From the NCBI GenBank assembly GCA_964036295.1, contig OZ038464.1:9224001-9288000 (forward strand): 64,000 nucleotides of DNA, read 5' to 3'. Under the pieces are notes generated by a model that saw only the letters and a list, made by a program, of their open reading frames with translations, was not told the origin of the DNA and ran no database searches. Of this stretch, positions 60,966 through 64,000 are shown piece after piece (position 1 is the stretch's first letter; each line of letters begins with the position of its first letter). Both the position numbers and the translations under genes were made by a program. This stretch comes from Plumapathes pennacea (taxonomy: Eukaryota; Cnidaria; Anthozoa; Antipatharia; Myriopathidae).

Positions 60966-61422
60966 CTAGGTCGAGTCCAATTCGAGAGTTCTGGAATGAG
61001 AGTTTGATTCTTTAATAGCCGAGTCAAAGATTGCATGAAGGGTTGTGAAAGAGCTGTTTGTATTGCTTTGTTGTGTGTAGTTTATTGACAAGATTTGACT
61101 GTCAAGACAGTGAGACGAAACGATGTACTTCAGAGAAACGATATATTCCTGCATAGGACATCAGACAAGTTTTTTGTCGCATTAAAGTTACTTAGTTTAA
61201 GAAAAACAAAAGATACCCACCACAAATACGGCGTTAAATCCCTGAATCCGCCTAAATATTTTATCAACTTCAAATAAAGAAAAAAAAAAAGAGAAAAGAA
61301 CCTCGCACGCACCTGCCAATCACATGCTAACTGGCAGCCAATGAGAAGCCAGAGGTAAAGCACTAAAAAGGCTGAGCAGCACGCACGAATATTCAGTTCC
61401 CAATTTAACTTGGCCCGCAAAG

Positions 61423-61894
61423 ATGAAGTTCTGTACGGTATTTCTCCTTGTCGCTGTGTCTTGCTTTGTAACAGACGCCCGTACCGTAGAAATTAAGTTG
61501 AAAGTGAAAAAAAGACACTGTGAAAAAATCACCGCTCCAATGTGCAAAGCTTCGTTGCCGTACAGCTCTACAGAATTCCCAAACTCCTTGGACCACTACA
61601 GCCAGAGAATGGCAGAGCGTTCGCTGGAAATATACAAGGATCTGGTGGCTACTAACTGCTCTAAGCATTTGGCGTTCTTCGTGTGTGCCTATCACTTGCC
61701 TGTTTGTATGGAGGCGTTCGCGGAACCCATCAGACCGTGTCGCGAAGTGTGCGAAAAAGTAAAAAAAGACTGCGCTGAGACGATTCAACGTCTTGGCGGA
61801 AGTTCGCACGCAGACACGGTGAGATGCCAAGATCTACCATCCTACGAAACCGGAGTGTGCATCAAAGAAGACTCGTTTGTGAAGAAGCTACCAG
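61423..61894 (+). CDS. Secreted Frizzled-type cysteine-rich domain protein, first coding exon (sFRP-like, incomplete)
   Basis: The Frizzled cysteine-rich domain (CRD) binds Wnt ligands in Frizzled receptors and secreted Frizzled-related proteins. The ORF starts with a clear signal peptide (MKFCTVFLLVAVSCFVTDA). It then has a full CRD with ten cysteines in canonical order: HCEKI, MC, NC, FVCAYHLPVC, PCREVC, KDC, RC, GVC. A Frizzled-like FPN..DHYSQ block follows the second cysteine. The reading frame leaves the domain at 61894, followed by a GTTGGT donor, phase 1. Frizzled receptor genes usually lack an intron here, so sFRP or another CRD protein is favoured. No netrin-like or seven-helix part is seen in the window. 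A weak TATA-like run lies near 61366. Confidence 0.85.
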
Positions 61895-62002
61895 GTTGGT
61901 TTAATTTCAATTTCTTATGTCTTAACCGCTTTGCTGCCGTATTTCTTTACCCAAGCACTTGATTATGAACTCCACTCGAAAGCAGTATTCACGGCACTGC
62001 TG

Positions 62003-62160
62003 TTAAAATGTACTCATTAAGAGCTTTCATTTGAGTGATTACACCTTTAGGTTTCATTTGACAATTCAGGAGTTGGAAGTGAACGTTGGTATTAGAATGC
62101 ACTCATTGAGAGCTTTCATTTGATTGGTCGCCTTTGGGTTCCATTTGAAATTTTAGGAAG
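62003..62160. repeat. ~90 bp dispersed unit, forward, two copies, in the intron of the CRD gene
   Basis: AAATGTACTCATTAAGAGC and ATTAGAATGCACTCATTGAG each start a unit with AGCTTTCATTTGA and GGTTTCATTTGACA. Confidence 0.85.
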
Positions 62161-63964
62161 TTGAAATGTTTTCCTGTACGTCAAGTCAATTTCGCCTTTG
62201 GCAGTGAAAGGGCCTCTCTGATAGTTTTTTGTTATGTGTATCCAGGGGGGAGAAGAATTGTGTGGCGCGGTGCGGGCCATTTGTGTTGTGTGTGGCAGTG
62301 ACTGAAACTGGTATATGGCCATTTTCGGTGTGAGTGCGTTTGGGGCTGGGGTAGAGGTTTGCGTGATTAGAAAGTAAATAAGTGGGTTGTTAGGTTGATC
62401 GGATAGCTTACTTATCTAAGATTTAATACTATTTATAAAACTATCACAAAGCTGATTCGCTAGCTTGCTGTGCAGCTTAAATATCAGCGTACGCTTCCTG
62501 TGCTTTCTTGAAATAGCAGAAGAATTAAAAGCGGTTAAATCCAGTGAAAAGCGAGCATTTCCGAGTAGCGGGAGATGTTTACCACAAAGGGAATGGAATT
62601 ACTGAAGAACAATCTTAAAGCTGTATCAACTCACGCGCGCGCGGTACGATCAAATATATCAAAAGCTTGAAGTGCAGCAGAGTCGTATATTACCACCCAC
62701 ATGTTGTGTCTGCGCATTTTTGGCGCGACGCGTTCGGTAAAGCACGAAAACAAATATCGAGAGTAATCAGCCGTGTACCTAACACAAAGTGATGACATAT
62801 ACTTCATACGAAGCTTGCGTCAGCCTTCTACTAAACGTTGCTTGATTGAGATGGAAGATATTGAACATTGTATTTTTTTTACGTTTGTGTGTGGGCTGTC
62901 GTCGCGAGTTCTTTTTTACGTTTTTGTGGTATAGAGATAATGCTCAAATTATGTTTGATATTATGAAAAGCAGAGTCATATCTCTATGTTATGTAACAGA
63001 CCGACTGATGCTAATCATTTTACGAAAAGAGTAGTTACGCTAAGCTATTTTTCGCTTTTATTTTCTTATGAGAGCCTACACGGCCGTATCGATCTCACTT
63101 CGTGACCAAAGCCGTTTTATCTTGCACAAAGCAATTAAACAAATCATAATTGTATTAAAGTGATCAAATCGGCTCTGCTAACATACTTTGCCGATATGCC
63201 AAATCAGTCGCATTGGAGAGGATATCAAGTGAAAACATCTGAGAAGATCTGTGTTCAAGTGGGATTTAAGTGTTGGTGGGCATGGTTCTATTTTGAGAGG
63301 TCCTACCGCGTGTGCCGCGCATATTTTTTCTGGGTGTGTGAGGAGTGTGTGGGTGTTTTTCCTTTTCTTTTCTTTTGTGCTCTGTCTGTCTTTTTATCTC
63401 TTTCTTGTCTGTTTTTGTTGTTTCTTTTCTTTCTCTCACTTGCTTTGTTGTTGTATCTCTCCTCCCCCGCCCTGTATCTTCAGTCAATTTCCTAGTCCGG
63501 GTGATCTAGTGCGAAGGTCAACTATGTGGGAGGGTATCGTGGGAAAAAGCGAACTAAAAAAGATATCGGGGCACAAATGAAGCCAGTAATCAGATAAAAC
63601 GTACAAAAAGAGAGCGCCACCTTGAAAGTCAAGGTAAATAACAGTTGGTGCGTCGAGTGGGCGAACGCTTTTTTCCCTCTAACTTCACTAAGTGTAGCGG
63701 AGCGGGGATTTGTCTCAGACACGAACTCGAACATAGAAAAATACTTGAAAATAGAGATATAGGACAGAATTAAGGATCAGACAAAGACTAAAAGTTGAGC
63801 AATGATCAAAGAAACGAAGTATGATGAGACAAAAAAACGGTGCAGAATGCAGCAGCCCGAACGCGCTTCGATGATATCGTTTACGTAAGATGGAAAGCAT
63901 TCCCAGACAGACAGCGGCAATATTTCTTTAGCATGGAACGACTCTTAACCTTGTCTATCAACAG

Positions 63965-64000
63965 AACTGGCTTCGTGTTGTTATCAGAGTTACCACTGCA
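63965..64000 (+). CDS. Possible second exon of the CRD gene (cut by window end)
   Basis: A plausible acceptor (CTATCAACAG) ends at 63964. Joined in phase to the 61894 donor, it would continue LPELASCCYQSYHC with no stop before the window ends. The cysteine density fits a secreted protein, but 36 bases are too few to be sure. Confidence 0.3.

Larger units (their letters stand above)
51079..61422. other. Repeat-dense gap between SCNM1 and the CRD gene
   Basis: No gene could be assembled over about 10 kb. It holds the palindromes, MITEs, poly-T runs and ~90 bp units listed separately, plus two weak protein-like frames at 57.6 and 58.3 kb. A run of short CATTGTTGCAAG-type repeats lies at 51.5-51.7 kb. 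Confidence 0.5.

Noticed and set aside
63266-63495. Lys/Glu/Thr-rich minus frame and Phe/Leu-rich plus frame
   Set aside because: Both come from a pyrimidine-rich low-complexity stretch; no homology or splice context.

Overview
This is an animal nuclear genome window, AT-rich and full of short introns and small transposons. It is most likely from a cnidarian, probably an anthozoan such as a stony coral. I infer this from the vertebrate-like intron-rich genes, the many non-autonomous inverted-repeat elements, and a Penelope-like retroelement with a hammerhead ribozyme. The species cannot be fixed from sequence alone.

Four genes are well supported. On the + strand: a complete 17-exon 6-phosphofructo-2-kinase/fructose-2,6-bisphosphatase (PFKFB) gene (16208-32110, 484 aa); a complete 10-exon radial spoke head 14 (RSPH14) gene (33959-48027, 341 aa); and the first exon of a secreted protein with a Frizzled cysteine-rich domain (61423-61894), which runs off the right end. 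On the - strand: a complete 4-exon SCNM1 gene (51078-49055, 268 aa), tail-to-tail with RSPH14. All exon joins were checked by hand for phase and splice sites. A convincing terminal coding exon at 6720-7040 (+) belongs to a gene I cannot identify; its PCxxC motif suggests, weakly, a zinc-dependent deaminase fold.

The rest is mostly repeats. 1.1-3.0 kb is an inverted-repeat element with pentamer arms. 7.6-13.7 kb is a roughly 6 kb region with long mirrored arms. The PFKFB introns hold several nested MITEs. The RSPH14 introns hold a head-to-head Penelope pair, TTAA-flanked elements that share one target site, and a tandem duplication around the exon 3 splice acceptor. 51-61 kb is a repeat-dense gap between SCNM1 and the Frizzled-domain gene, containing perfect palindromes and a dispersed repeat unit of about 90 bp.

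The strongest biological finding is in the PFKFB gene. The kinase half keeps its key residues, but the phosphatase half has lost the phospho-accepting histidine (Asn instead) and most of the residues that hold fructose-2,6-bisphosphate. The predicted protein is a one-way PFK-2, able to make fructose-2,6-bisphosphate but probably not to remove it. The genes have unrelated functions (glycolytic control, ciliary axoneme, minor-intron splicing, Wnt-type signalling), so no operon-like cooperation is implied.
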